Shown: positions 46,637 through 59,130, counted from the first letter of the stretch. The stretch: DNA of 64,000 nucleotides from Megaleporinus macrocephalus (GCA_021613375.1 CM038704.1:5420155-5484154); one strand, 5' to 3'. Numbers and translations are program-made. The notes: generated by a model not told the origin, from the sequence alone.

Positions 46637-46662
46637 CTTTTATATATATATATATATATATT
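46534..46662. repeat. (TA)n microsatellite with mirrored interruptions
   Basis: TA runs separated by AAAAGTAATATA at the left (about 46554) and its complement TATATTACTTTTATA at the right (about 46631), so the whole tract is a near-perfect palindrome of about 130 bp. Confidence 0.95.
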
Positions 46663-47965
46663 AGTTTAGAAATGTATTTGTAAAGATTTGTTGGTGTCTT
46701 TCCAGTCACTGGTTTCAGATTGATGGTCCGAAATGACTTTAAAATGTAGTTTTTTTATGATCTGTTCTCATTTGTGTGCTCAGCACCCCTAAACCTCTAA
46801 GCCTACAATCGCCCCTGTGAGAAAGTGTCCTGTTGTTCTCTCAAAAAGTGAAATTCTTTTCGTCATGGATTCTCCAGGCTTCAGAGGAGAGCGACCATAC
46901 AGCGTGTTATAAGCACACAGTTCAAAAGCCAGTAATTTGTTTTGGGGAAGACGAGCAGGTCCATTCCAGAACCGTTCCTGGTTTTCTGTTTTTACAGCAT
47001 GTTATTCTTTCTGACTCGCTTTAGTCTCCGGCTGCTGCTGCTTACTTCATACTTCACCTGTGTACGCAGGCCACATGCCCCGATGTGGACAGATCTGATT
47101 GGCTGTGGAGCCTTCGGTGATCTTACAGAGCACGTGATTGGTCTCTGAGTTCACTGCGCCGTAAAGCCTGCATACCGTAAAGACAAGAAAAGCTCCGCCG
47201 CCTAAAATAAACACAGTCAGAATTAAATCATTCTCAGTAGTTTATTGGTTTGGGTCCACATTGGACAAAGTCTGGGTCTGGATCTGGACTGCAGTCCACC
47301 TATTCATGGTATTTTCCATGACAACACTGGGAGGGCATCTTTGTTTACTTTGTTTAAGAAACTGCGGATATGTTAATACTAATTACAAGCAAAACGACAA
47401 CAAACATATAAAATGACTAACATAACATGTTCAGTTAGAGGGAGTCAGTAATTGGAAGAAGAGGAAAACTTGGCTTGAACAACAGTGTTACAAACACAGC
47501 ACATAAAGATCAGAGTGTTGGGGGGCCGCCTTCCAAAGAAGACCACCTGTGTCTCTGACTGAAGCTCTAAATTTAAAACATCCACCCAAACCTCCGTATG
47601 TCTGCTCCTACCATTCTGTGGAGGAGAACCAGCACCAGAGCTTTCTTATCCAGAGAAATGTCTCGCTTATGAAGCTCTGAGGAATCAGACGTGTCGGGTG
47701 CTGGTGAGTCTATCAGTTCAGTAACTGTTCTCTGATCAGTGTCCACCGAGCTAGGCTATCGGGACTGTAACTAACTCCCACGCAGAGGGGCTCGGGCAGC
47801 TGGCTGGACTTGGGTTTAACCGGCTTTCAGAAATATAAACTCACCGTCTGTGTGTAGGAGTACACGCCCACCTTCCCACTGTGCAGGTACTGATACACTT
47901 CAGTACTTTTATAGTTTTTCATTACTGAACCGTCTACACCTTCTGAGAGTACAGAGTAATTAAAC
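46663..47965. other. Intergenic, no gene recognised
   Basis: Mixed composition without tandem repeats. Short frames at 46833-47148 show no family signature. Confidence 0.4.
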
Positions 47966-47967
47966 AT

Positions 47968-48115
47968 GTCTCCATAAGTAACCTCAGACCACCTTCTCAT
48001 ATCACCCACCTACTGTGTTATTAACCTCAGACCATCTTCTCATATCACCCACCCACTGTGTTATTAACCTCAGACCACCTTCTCATATCACCCACCCACT
48101 GAGTTATTAACCTCG
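47968..48115. repeat. Three-copy 44-bp tandem repeat
   Basis: Three units of CCTCAGACCACCTTCTCATA plus TCACCCACCCACTGTGTTAT and TAA, nearly identical to one another. Confidence 0.9.
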
Positions 48116-48479
48116 GAGGAGACAGTGTTGTCCCATTAGAACTTCTTACTGTCTCTCTGGTCTCCTCCCATGTAACTGTATTCATTTTGGTTAGCTGAGC
48201 GGAAGTTCTGAGCGGAATTAGTGACCCCTGCGCTATACTATGCATATATTTAAAAGAATGGTGAAGTTGTCCTTGTGAAGTTGACTGCTGCTACCACTTA
48301 CAGAAGCAGCCCTGATTATTTTTTGTTATAATAATCCTTGTAATTCCAGTTTTTCTGGCATTGCCCTTTTTAAAATCTCAACTGTAGGTCAACACCAAAG
48401 AACTAGGCTGTGGAATAAAACAGTTTGGAGCTGGAAATGTTTACAACACAGTCCTGTACGGTTTGGTAAAGGTTAAAAC

Positions 48480-48985
48480 AACATCTAGCTCCTGCCCGCT
48501 GCCACCTGACGGAATGGGACCGGTGGAGCTTTTTCTTTCTTTCTTTTTCTTTTTTCTTTTTTTATGGTCAGCATTCGTTACGCAGCGAGCAGTACTCGGC
48601 GCATGCAGCATGGGAACGTTTCCACTAATAAAACATAGCTTGTAGTTTCTGTTTCAAAACACAAGAGACACGAGCGCCTGCCAAATCTCAAACCTTAACC
48701 CGGCTTCTGGCGTCTAATTATTTCTGCAGCGCGGTGCTGTATTTATGACTCTAGTTAAAGCAATCAGATTAATGGTGCGATAAACGAAATGTGCCTGCAT
48801 CTCTGCGGCGAGAGATTTATGTGTGAACGAGTTGCAGAGACAGAGAACACGCTGATAACGTTCATCTGATATGACATTCGAACGAAGAACTGCAGGAGCT
48901 GCTTTATGAAAGAGCCTAATGTGACATAATTTGACACGATATGGCAAAACATCTGGAGTGTGAGTGGAAGCCTGTGACCCAAGTG
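48480..48985. other. Unique repeat-free block with homeodomain-like sites
   Basis: A repeat-free stretch between transposon-rich flanks, with TAATTA (48715-48720), TTTATGA (48742-48748) and GATTAATGG (48767-48775) clustered in about 60 bp. This density of homeobox-type sites is seen in developmental enhancers, and gdf5 lies 5 kb downstream. The regulatory role is inference only. Confidence 0.35.
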
Positions 48986-48998
48986 CGAGGGGCTTGGC

Positions 48999-49400
48999 TT
49001 AAGGGGAACGTCCACCAAACTTCTGCATAATTGAACATAGTAAACCTAGGAATTCAGAGTGGTTTGGTGGGAAACGCTCTGTTCTAGGGAAACCAAGTCA
49101 GAAACTGTTTACAGTGCTGGTGAATGGAACCAGACGTCTGAATCGGAAAGCTCCCTCACAGAAAGTTTGTACGTACAAAGGTTATGAATATCATCGCTGT
49201 CTCTAGTTTTGTTGATTTTGAGAACACGCCAATGGTCTTTTACATTGGGTGAAAATTTCATGACCAATGGACCAATAGAAGTGCTCCAAAATAGCTTGGG
49301 AAAAATTCTGGTTCCATTGACTTACATTGAAAGTAAAGTATGTTTTTGGTCTCTCCTGTAAAGTTGCAATTTTGGACAGTGATGATGTGATGCCTGAGGA
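48999..49400. mobile_element. TTAA-type inverted-repeat element
   Basis: Left end TTAAGGGGAACGTCCACCAA, then CTTCTGCATAATTG, GAATTCAGAGTGGTTTGGTG, CAGTGCTGGTGAATGGAACC, ATGGACCAATAGAAGTGCTC and CCATTGACTTACATTGAAAG. This is the most complete copy of the family in the window. The right end is not resolved. Confidence 0.6.
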
Positions 49401-49970
49401 CGGCAGCTATGGTAAACTGAGATGCTGGTGCTATTGTCCCAACCCCCGTGTCTCAGGGTACTCTCATGTCTATGGTACCTTCTGGCTCTCTCCTCTTAGT
49501 TCATATTAATCCAAACCAGAACTAACTCTGTTTCTTTACTCTTACTGAGATAATGACTGTCCTCCTGTCCTGCCCAATACTGTTGGAAGACTGACCACCG
49601 ACCAGTTCTCCTCATTCGTGCCATCTACTACACCATCGACTGCATCACTGGGTCATCGAGATGTAGCACCTGTCCAGTTTCTAAAGCTTTTACCTTCAGA
49701 CTTAGATTCTCTCAGTTCTACTTTAGTATTTAGCTTAATAAGCTGTAAATACTGTTTGACCAGAGGAGGACGGGTCTCTCCTTGTGAGTCTTGGTTCCTT
49801 TCAAGGTTTCCTCCTCCAGTTTGAGGAAGTTTTCTTGTCGCCTCTGGCTCGCTCACTGGGGGGATACATGTTGTGTTTTCATGTTTTCAAACTTCTGTAA
49901 AGCTGCTTTGTGACAACATCAGTATATATATAAAGCCCTATACACATAAATTTGACTTGACATGTATACT
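49401..49970 (+). mobile_element. Fish retroelement 3' end
   Basis: Contains TTGGTTCCTTTCAAGGTTTC, CTCCAGTTTGAGGAAGTTTT and the tail CTGTAAAGCTGCTTTGTGAC followed by AAAGCCCTATACACATAAAT TTGACTTGAC. This matches the familiar tail of a very common fish non-LTR element ending in TTGAATTGAA-type repeats (general recollection). No coding capacity remains. Confidence 0.6.
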
Positions 49971-51218
49971 GTGGCTACACTTGAGTAATCAGATGATGGA
50001 GAAACTGCAGGTCAGGCAGTAATCAGATTTCTGCTTTGCCTCCATAAAATCACATAAGACCCGACTTAAACAAGAAAGTTGGATCACTTTATCTGAAAAC
50101 ATGAAGAAGATTGTCACTGTCTAAAGAAAAACATCTCCAAAACGGCAAAAACTTTCTTAACTTTCAATGGAAGTCAGTGGAACCAGAATTTTCTCCTAGC
50201 TATTTTAGAGCATTTCTATTGGTCCATTCATCATATAATTTTCACACAATATAAATCACAGCTGTCGTGTTCTTGCAGCTGCTTATTTGTTTTCACACAG
50301 GCACTGAAAGAAATCAGAGTAAGCGTTTACATACACTGAGAAATCTGATTACTGAGCTCTGTATTGATGATTTCATAATCATATATATAAGAAATCAGAG
50401 CATGCTGTTTACACGACCAGCGGAAATATTAGATTAACTGCAGAAATCTGATTATAATCAGATTATTAAGTGCATGTATTCACACTCACTGCTTTTTGGA
50501 CTTGGTCTAAAACATACAGTGCTGTGCAAAAGTGTTATAAAAGAAAGATCAACTGCTACAGACAAAATGTGGCTCCTAACAACCACCTGGAAGACCTGAC
50601 AGACCCACCAACACTGCCCTCCCATTCACACAACACTATGGGGGTCTGGAAGGATGTGTAGCTGTTCAAGAAGCTCCTCGCTGAGAAAAGGAGATACAGA
50701 CACATTAAACAGAGAAGCTACTCTCAAAACATGGACTGACCACCTGAATGACTGAGTCCAGAACCTCAACTATACTGAATGTGTTTGGGGTAATTTGGAT
50801 AGTGGGAAGCAGAACCAGCTTTAAGACTGAACTTTGGAGGTGAGTCTCTTTAAGAACCTATAACTGAGTCTCCAGAAGCTGTAAAACTGTATCTGTATTG
50901 TCTTATTGAGTAAAGAGAGTTCGCTACATAGAACTGACATACTGTAAACCTCAAACACTGAAGAGACGAGCAGATCCACCTGTAAGTAGCAGCCACGCTG
51001 TGTGAGTGGATCACTGTGTGCTGGTTGAAGCAGATCATCTTAAACGAAAAGTTTCACAGAGACACCTTTAATCTACTTTGTGTTTGATGTCCAGATTAAA
51101 GCGAGTAGCTAGTATAGGTAACGTTACACACTAGCAGCTCCATGTAAGTAATATATCTACCTTAATAGTATGAGGGCGGAGCTTATGGTTATTTTATTTG
51201 GTCAATGTTGCTTCTGTG
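49971..51218. other. Intergenic with a TTAA-element fragment
   Basis: At 50150-50240 CAATGGAAGTCAGTGGAACC and AGAGCATTTCTATTGGTCCA are the inverted internal module of the TTAA-type family. The rest is unique, AT-rich, with no gene recognised. Confidence 0.5.
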
Positions 51219-51881
51219 CAAAGGTGTCAAAAGTACTCACATTCATTACTCAGGTAGAAGTATAAATACTAGGGCTTAAAAATACTTCTGTAGAAGTTGA
51301 AGTATCAACTCAAACTTTTTACTCCAGTAAAAGTTTAAAAGTACTGCCTTCAGAACTACTTAAAGTATAAAAGTAAAAGTAATGTAAGGAAAAAAATACC
51401 ATTAAGGACAAAAGCTTAGGCCGCACCACAGGGGTCTATAGTGCACTAGCCCACCTCCCCAAAAACCCCATTCTTCTGAAAGTCATAATGACTATAATGT
51501 TATATTAAAATGTTGATGTTGATAAATTTGGGATGCGCTAGGCTTCCTGTTTCAGCCGCATATACGCCCATTGAACATGAATGTAGTTTAGTACAATGTA
51601 AATATATTAAAGAAGCATATCTGTTACTACTGAACATTAACATGTGTTTCATGGAGCAGAAGATATGATGACTAGTTGTCTATAAGTATTGTAATGAAGT
51701 GAAATTTCAAAGACATGTTATCAATAATCTTTACTGGAATGTAAATGTACATGAATGAAAACAAGCTGAAATGAAATAGGAGTAACGAGACTATGTTTAA
51801 AATGTAAGGAGTGGAAAGTACTGATAATTTCTAGTTATGTAGGGTAACAAAGTATTTGTACTTCATTACTTGACACCCCTA
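51219..51881. mobile_element. Non-autonomous hAT transposon with 8-bp target duplication
   Basis: 663 bp. The ends CAAAGGTGTCAAAAGTACTC and the reverse complement TAGGGGTGTCAAGTAATGAA share the GGTGTCAA terminus, and both sides carry AGTATTTGTACTT/AAGTAYAAATACT-like subterminal motifs. The 8-bp direct repeat CTTCTGTG flanks it (51211-51218 and 51882-51889). No transposase frame. Confidence 0.85.
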
Positions 51882-51889
51882 CTTCTGTG

Positions 51890-52740
51890 TGATCATCAGT
51901 CTCTCACTGTGAATGTGAGTAAATGAGTGTAGAACCACATCTGAGTAACCAAAATCACATATACTGTCTATGTAGAAGAACATAGGACGATAACATCACT
52001 GAATGAATGTGTTCTGTGGGACTTTTAAAGGACAAGCAGAGAGAGAGATCAACTCCTTCAGTGAGAGGTTGTTATGGAACATGTTCAGGAAATGATGACC
52101 AGAACCCAGTAAATAATTGACGACGTGGCTCAGCCGACCTGCCGTGACATTTATAGCACGAACGCTACGTTCAATTTGCTGCAAATCACGAATCTGGAGG
52201 AACAAAAATGTGGAGCTGCAGGTTGAACAGCTTCAATTACATCCGTAATCGCCAACCAGTAGGAAACTGGTTAGGGCCGAGGTTTCAGGAGAACCTGATC
52301 GGAGCCCTTTGACTCCTGAACGTTCTCCAGAACTTCTGTACTGTGACTTAAATGCAATGAATAGACAGCAGTCCTGTATATTTAGAGTCAGAGGGTACAT
52401 GTCCAGAACTGGGCTGGGAATCAGAGACAGGTTTTTAAAGGGTTTATCTGACTGATCTTCACAGGTGACCCGGGTTTTACTGGACCCGGAGTCTAACCAG
52501 CCCACAGTTAGTGCTCGGTGCTCTCAGTGCAGCCGCTGAGCTCCAGTGGAAAGAGTAAAGGAGCTTTAGGAAGAAATATTGCTCTTAAATGAGGTTGGAC
52601 AGCATGACATCAGAGAGTAATTAAAGCTGCTCGCCTTAAGGATCCCGGTGCATGCGCTCAGGAGCGCGACTCGAAACCCAGCACCTGCACATCTGTGAGC
52701 GCGAGCCAGCGAGCTTCGACTGTTTTCACTGGACGAGGTT
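51890..52740 (+). other. gdf5 upstream region
   Basis: Unique DNA between the hAT element and the GA repeats. The part 52080-52260 has mixed composition with TTTATAGC, CAATTTGCTGCAAATCACG and CAATTACATCCGTAATC motifs. It is a reasonable place for a proximal gdf5 enhancer, but this cannot be shown from one sequence. Confidence 0.4.
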
Positions 52741-53425
<685 letters not shown>

Positions 53426-53518
53426 TACGCCATTCTTCCGTTTTGGAGAAAGTGGGATTTAAACAGGTCTCACACACAAACCGAGCAGAAGAGCTCAGAC
53501 TGCAGGAGCAACCGGACC

Positions 53519-53520
<2 letters not shown>
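53426..53520 (+). promoter_or_regulatory. gdf5: Candidate gdf5 core promoter
   Basis: First non-repetitive DNA after the GA tract. ATTTAAA (53457-53463) could act as a TATA-like box, with GAGCTCAGACTGCAGGAGC about 25-40 bases on as initiation region. The position is inferred only. Confidence 0.25.
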
Positions 53521-53560
<40 letters not shown>

Positions 53561-53778
53561 CTGATACGGAGTGAGAGAGAGAGAGAGATACAGATACGGA
53601 GTGAGAGAGAGAGAGATACAGATACGGAGTGAGCGAGAGAGAGAGATACTGATACGGAGTGAGAGAGAGAGAGATACAGATACGGAGTGAGAGAGAGAGA
53701 CAGATACTGATACGGAGTGAGAGAGAGAGAGATACAGATACGGAGTGAGAGAGAGAGAGATACAGATACGGAGTGAGA
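53521..53778. repeat. 28-30 bp minisatellite in the gdf5 5' region
   Basis: About eight copies of GATACAGATACGGAGTGAGA plus a variable number of GA dinucleotides. Two site variants (ATACAG or ATACTG) alternate irregularly. It probably lies in the 5' UTR if transcription starts near 53490. Confidence 0.93.
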
Positions 53779-53840
53779 CAGAAGTGAGAGAAACAGATCC
53801 AGTCCTACAGAGTGTCTCTCTCTCCTGTTCTTTCTCTCCG

Positions 53841-53909
53841 ATGTGTCCGTCACTCCGCGGCTCCGGATGCTGCACTCCTCCATCATGCTCCTTTGGAGCG
53901 CCGCTCTGA
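53841..53909 (+). other. Upstream ORF 1 of gdf5
   Basis: ATG at 53841, 22 codons, stop TGA at 53907-53909, in a frame different from gdf5. It is relevant only if this DNA is in the mRNA leader, where it could reduce initiation at the main start. Confidence 0.3.
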
Positions 53910-53998
53910 GCCCGTGCGCGCGCTTCCTCGCGCCCCTTCATGCTGCGCGGCCGCAGCGCGAGAGCGTCCGCGCGCCCCCGACCACCACCACACGATGA
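53867..53998 (+). other. Upstream ORF 2 of gdf5, stop overlaps main start
   Basis: ATG at 53867, 43 codons. Its TGA (53996-53998) overlaps the gdf5 ATG (53995-53997) in the sequence ATGA. A further out-of-frame ATG at 53940 opens a frame running into the gdf5 coding sequence to 54098. Function as a translational brake is an inference. Confidence 0.35.
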
Positions 53999-54391
53999 GA
54001 GGCGCGAGCCGCATCTCTCCGCTGCTCCTGTTCCTGCTGCTGCTCCTGCTTCTGCTGTGCGCGAGCGCCGTGCCAGAGGCGCCGCGTCCCGCGCTTAAAC
54101 TCTCGCGCATCCGCGCCGGAGCACCGGTGGCCGTGCGCGCTCCCGCGCACCAGCCGCCCTCCGCTCACGAGAGCGCGAGGCGGAGCGCGGTCGCGCAGCC
54201 GGCAGCGCGCAAGGGCGCCAAGATCCGAGGCGCGCACGAGGAGAAAGTTGCGCGCGCGCACCCGCTTGTCACCCCGCACGACTACATGCTGTCCCTCTAC
54301 TGGTCTCTGTCCAGCGGGGAGGTGAACGCGAGCGCGCTGCACGAGGCCGGGATGGCCAACACCATCACTAGCTTCGTGGACAAAGGGCAAG
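53995..54391 (+). CDS. gdf5: Growth/differentiation factor 5, first coding exon (partial gene)
   Basis: Encodes residues 1-132 of a secreted TGF-beta/BMP-family ligand, which signals through BMPR1B-type receptors and in vertebrates patterns joints and cartilage (family knowledge). Residues 1-25 are a signal peptide (MRGASRIS, a long Leu run, CASA). A basic, Ala/Pro-rich linker follows, then the conserved prodomain motif [11 protein letters not shown] (92-102) and [16 protein letters not shown] (117-132). The last motif matches GDF5 better than GDF6 or GDF7. N111-A-S is a sequon. The exon ends in phase 1 (CAAG|GTATCT), the same place as in known GDF5 genes. The donor is weak and its GT opens the (TATC)n repeat. 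The start is the ATG directly before the signal peptide; an in-frame extension upstream has no ATG. The second exon lies beyond the window. The paralogue could in principle be gdf6 or gdf7. Confidence 0.85.
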
Positions 54392-54392
54392 G

Positions 54393-54443
<51 letters not shown>

Positions 54444-54480
54444 ATCTCGTTCAATCTGTCAATCAATCAATCAATCAATC

Positions 54481-54539
<59 letters not shown>

Positions 54540-54572
54540 ATCTCGTTCAATCTGTCAATCTATCTATCTATC

Positions 54573-54621
<49 letters not shown>

Positions 54622-54632
54622 ATCTCGTTCAG

Positions 54633-54671
<39 letters not shown>

Positions 54672-54678
54672 GCCATTG

Positions 54679-54722
<44 letters not shown>

Positions 54723-54729
54723 GCCATTG

Positions 54730-54785
<56 letters not shown>

Positions 54786-54821
54786 GTCTATGTCTCTTTC
54801 AATCTGTCTATTTATTTGGTG

Positions 54822-54868
<47 letters not shown>

Positions 54869-54886
54869 GTTCAATCTGTTCATCTT

Positions 54887-54949
<63 letters not shown>

Positions 54950-54965
54950 CTCGTTCAATCTGTTC

Positions 54966-55021
<56 letters not shown>

Positions 55022-55040
55022 GTCTGTCTGTTTATTTAGC
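54392..55040. repeat. (TATC)n tetranucleotide repeat at the start of the gdf5 intron
   Basis: About 650 bp of TATC units with periodic interruptions (TCGTTCAATCTGTC near 54445, 54543 and 54621; TGCCATTGATC near 54671 and 54721; TCGTTCAATCTGTTCATC near 54868 and 54951). The interruptions are themselves repeated, so the tract grew by duplicating larger segments. The intron donor GT is its first element. Confidence 0.97.
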
Positions 55041-56059
55041 TTTCAACTGTCTATCTATATAATATTTGTTCTGTATGTGAGTAGAGTTTACTGTACTGTT
55101 TATATCTGTGTTGCTGTAAATGACTGCATTAGTGAGATTTGTGAATTAAGTGGGGTCAATCCACATTTACATTTCCTGAAATGTATTGTTAGAATGTTTC
55201 ATAGTTGAGACCAAACAGCTTCTTTCATTTACCCAGTTACTTTTAACACGTTCAACAGGTTTTCCTCAGTTCCATTCAGTTTCTCAATAGATCACATCTT
55301 ACTCAAACGTGAATCTCTCACATGTAGGACTGTAACCGTTAAAAGCGGGTTATGTCTCGGATGCGTAGCCCAGTGGTTCAGTAGTCAGTGTTCAGTAGAT
55401 GTAAGAAAAAATACAATATATAAAATATAAAGTGACCAATGAGAGGTACACGGTATGTGTAGCTAATAACCAGGCAGCTTAATGTCTTCTCTCTCAGTGA
55501 GAAACTCACGGCTTATATTACTTTACTGTGAAACACGAGAGCCATAACATGCATCTGAGTAACATAGCGTGGCTAGGCTAATCATAACATCCATCAACAT
55601 TCATCATTCACTGAGTAGAACATTACTTACCTCGTGCATTTGATGTTAACCTGTTAGCTGTAGCATTAGCTCATGTATTGACTTGTTAAGTTTGCTTAAT
55701 AAAAGTATTATCACTACATGCTCACTAAAATCTGTCAGACAGGCTTTAGTATAGACATTTACTGAGTCTGAAGGATGAACTGAAGCACTACATGCAGTAA
55801 ATCCCGTGTTTAAAGGGAATTGTTTTGTTGAAACTGTTGATTATAGCTAGAGTGCTAACTAGCTAGCTAGCATACCTGCTAACCAAACTACATTCTATCC
55901 AACTGTTTTAGGTTGTTTCAGTCATTAACCTTCAGCTCCTTATTTGTCTAATTTCATTATGTGATCTTTAACTTTGGAGCTTTGGCAATTGAAGTCATAT
56001 GAGATGCTACTGAGAAGTTCCATTAAAGCTTTTACTCTTATAACTGCTTTCTGTAGTTA
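55041..56059 (+). other. gdf5 intron, unique part
   Basis: AT-rich unique sequence, without recognisable repeats or exon-like frames. I see nothing specific. Confidence 0.5.
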
Positions 56060-59000
56060 ACACAGCCGACTCTACACTAACCTCTGTAGCAGCAGCAACA
56101 CTACACACACACAGCCGACTCTACACCAACCTCTGTAGCAGCAGTAACACTACACACACACAGCCGACTCTACACTAACCTCTGTAGCAGCAGTAACACT
56201 ACACACACACAGCCGACTCTACACTAACCTCTGTAGCAGCAGTAACACTACACACACACAGCCGACTCTACACTAACCTCTGTAGCAGCAGTAACACTAC
56301 ACACACACAGCCGACTCTCCACTAACCTCTGTAGCAGCAGTAACACTACACACACAGCCGACTCTCCACTAACCTCTGTAGCAGCAGTAACACTACACAC
56401 ACACAGCCGACTCTACACTAACCTCTGTAGCAGCAGTAACACTACGCACACACAGCCGACTCTACACTAACCTCTGTAGCAGCAGTAACACTACACACAC
56501 ACAGCCGACTCTACACTAACCTCTGTAGCAGCAGTAACACTACACACACACAGCCGACTCTACACTAACCTCTGTAGCAGCAGTAACACTACACACACAC
56601 AGCCGACTCTACACTAACCTCTGTAGCAGCAGTAACACTACACACACACAGCCGACTCTACACTAACTTCTGTAGCAGCAGTAACACTACACACACTCAG
56701 CCGACTCTACACTAACCTCTGTAGCAGCAGTAACACTACACACACACAGCCGACTCTACACTAACCTCTGTAGCAGCAGTAACACTACACACACACAGCC
56801 GACTCTACACTAACCTCTGTAGCAGCAGTAACACTACACACACACAGCCGACTCTACACTAACCACTGTAGCAGCAGTAACACTACACACACACAGCCGA
56901 CTCTACACTAACCTCTGTAGCAGTAACACTACACACACACAGCCGACTCTCCACTAACCTCTGTAGCAGCAGTAACACTACACACACTCAGCCAACTCTA
57001 CACTAACCTCTGTAGCAGAAACACTACACACACACAGCCGACTCTACACTAACCTCTGTAGCAGCAGTAACACTACACACACTCAGCCAACTCTACACTA
57101 ACCTCTGTAGCAGAAACACTACACACACACAGCCGACTCTACACTAACCTCTGTAGCAGAAACACTACACACACACAGCTGACTCTACACTAACCTCTGT
57201 AGCAGCAGTAACACTACACACACACACACAGCCGACTCTACACTAACTTCTGTAGCAGCAGTAACACTACACACACACAGCCGACTCTACACTAACCTCT
57301 GTAGCAGCAGTAACACTACACACACACAGCCGACTCTACACTAACCTCTGTAGCAGCAGTAACACTACGCACACACAGCCGACTCTACACTAACCTCTGT
57401 AGCAGCAGTAACACTACACACACACAGCCGACTCTACACTAACTTCTGTAGCAGCAATAACACTACACACACACAGCAGACTCTACACTAACCTCTGTAA
57501 CAGCAGTAACACTACACACACACAGCCGACTCTACACTAACCTCTGTAGCAGCAGTAACACTACACACACACAGCCGACTCTACACTAACCTCTGTAGCA
57601 GCAGTAACACTACACACACACAGCCGACTCTACACTAACCACTGTAGCAGCAGTAACACTACACACACACAGCCGACTCTACACTAACCTCTGTAGCAGC
57701 AGTAACACTACACACACACAGCCGACTCTACACTAACCTCTGTAGCAGCAGTAACACTACACACACACAGCCGACTCTACACTAACCACTGTAGCAGCAG
57801 TAACACTACACACACACAGCCGACTCTCCACTAACCTCTGTAGCAGCAGTAACACTACACACACACAGCCGACTCTACACTAACCTCTGTAGCAGCAGTA
57901 ACACTACACACACACAGCCGACTCTACACTAACCTCTGTAGCAGCAGTAACACTACACACACACAGCCGACTCTACACTAACCTCTGTAGCAGCAGTAAC
58001 ACTACACACACACAGCCGACTCTACACTAACCTCTGTAGCAGCAGTAACACTACACACACACAGCCGACTCTACACTAACCTCTGTAGCAGCAGTAACAC
58101 TACACACACACAGCCGACTCTCCACTAACCTCTGTAGCAGCAGTAACACTACACACACACAGCCGACTCTACACTAACCTCTGTAGCAGCAGTAACACTA
58201 CATACACACAGCCGACTCTACACTAACCTCTGTAGCAGCAGTAACACTACACACACACAGCCGACTCTCCACTAACCTCTGTAGCAGCAGTAACACTACA
58301 CACACACAGCCGACTCTCCACTAACCTCTGTAGCAGCAGTAACACTACACACACACAGCCGACTCTACACTAACCTCTGTAGCAGCAATAACACTACACA
58401 CACACAGCCGACTCTACACTAACCTCTGTAGCAGCAATAACACTACACACACACAGCCGACTCTACACTAACCTCTGTAGCAGCAGTAACACTACACACA
58501 CACAGCCGACTCTACACTAACCTCTGTAGCAGCAGTAACACTACACACACACAGCCGACTCTCCACTAACCTCTGTAGCAGCAGTAACACTACACACACA
58601 CAGCCGACTCTACACTAACCTCTGTAGCAGCAGTAACACTACACACACACAGCCGACTCTCCACTAACCTCTGTAGCAGCAGTAACACTACACACACACA
58701 GCCGACTCTCCACTAACCTCTGTAGCAGCAGTAACACTACACACACACAGCCGACTCTACACTAACCTCTGTAGCAGTAACACTACACACACACAGCCGA
58801 CTCTACACTAACCTCTGTAGCAGCAGTAACACTACACACACACAGCCGACTCTCCACTAACCTCTGTAGCAGCAGTAACACTACACACACACCGCCGACT
58901 CTCCACTAACCTCTGTAGCAGCAGTAACACTACACACACACAGCCGACTCTCCACTAACCTCTGTAGCAGCAGTAACACTACACACACACAGCCGACTCT

Positions 59001-59130
59001 ACACTAACCTCTGTAGCAGCAGTAACACTACACACACACAGCCGACTCTACACTAACCTCTGTAGCAGCAGTAACACTACACACACACAGTCGACTCTAC
59101 ACTAACCTCTTTAGCAGCAGTAACACTACA
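56060..59130. repeat. 49-bp minisatellite, array C2 (3 kb)
   Basis: About 63 copies of the array C1 unit (CAGCCGACTCTACACTAACC then TCTGTAGCAGCAGTAACACT and ACACACAC), mostly 49 bp. Marked variants are CTCTCCACT for CTCTACACT, clustered between about 58250 and 58980, one-CAG 46-bp units, and a CACTCAGCCAAC double variant near 56985 and 57080. It lies in the gdf5 intron. Confidence 0.97.

Noticed and set aside
53812..53994. In-frame extension upstream of the gdf5 start
   Set aside because: No ATG in this frame (it starts at GTG), and it would put 61 residues before a perfect signal peptide.
53938..54390. 150-codon antisense frame over gdf5 exon 1 (human has an annotated GDF5 opposite-strand gene)
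   Set aside because: GC-rich coding sequence commonly leaves the antisense strand open. No similarity to a known protein could be recognised, and there is no separate promoter evidence.
54392..55208. Long + frames of IYLSIYLS repeats
   Set aside because: Read-through of (TATC)n beyond the exon 1 donor; simple repeat, not protein.
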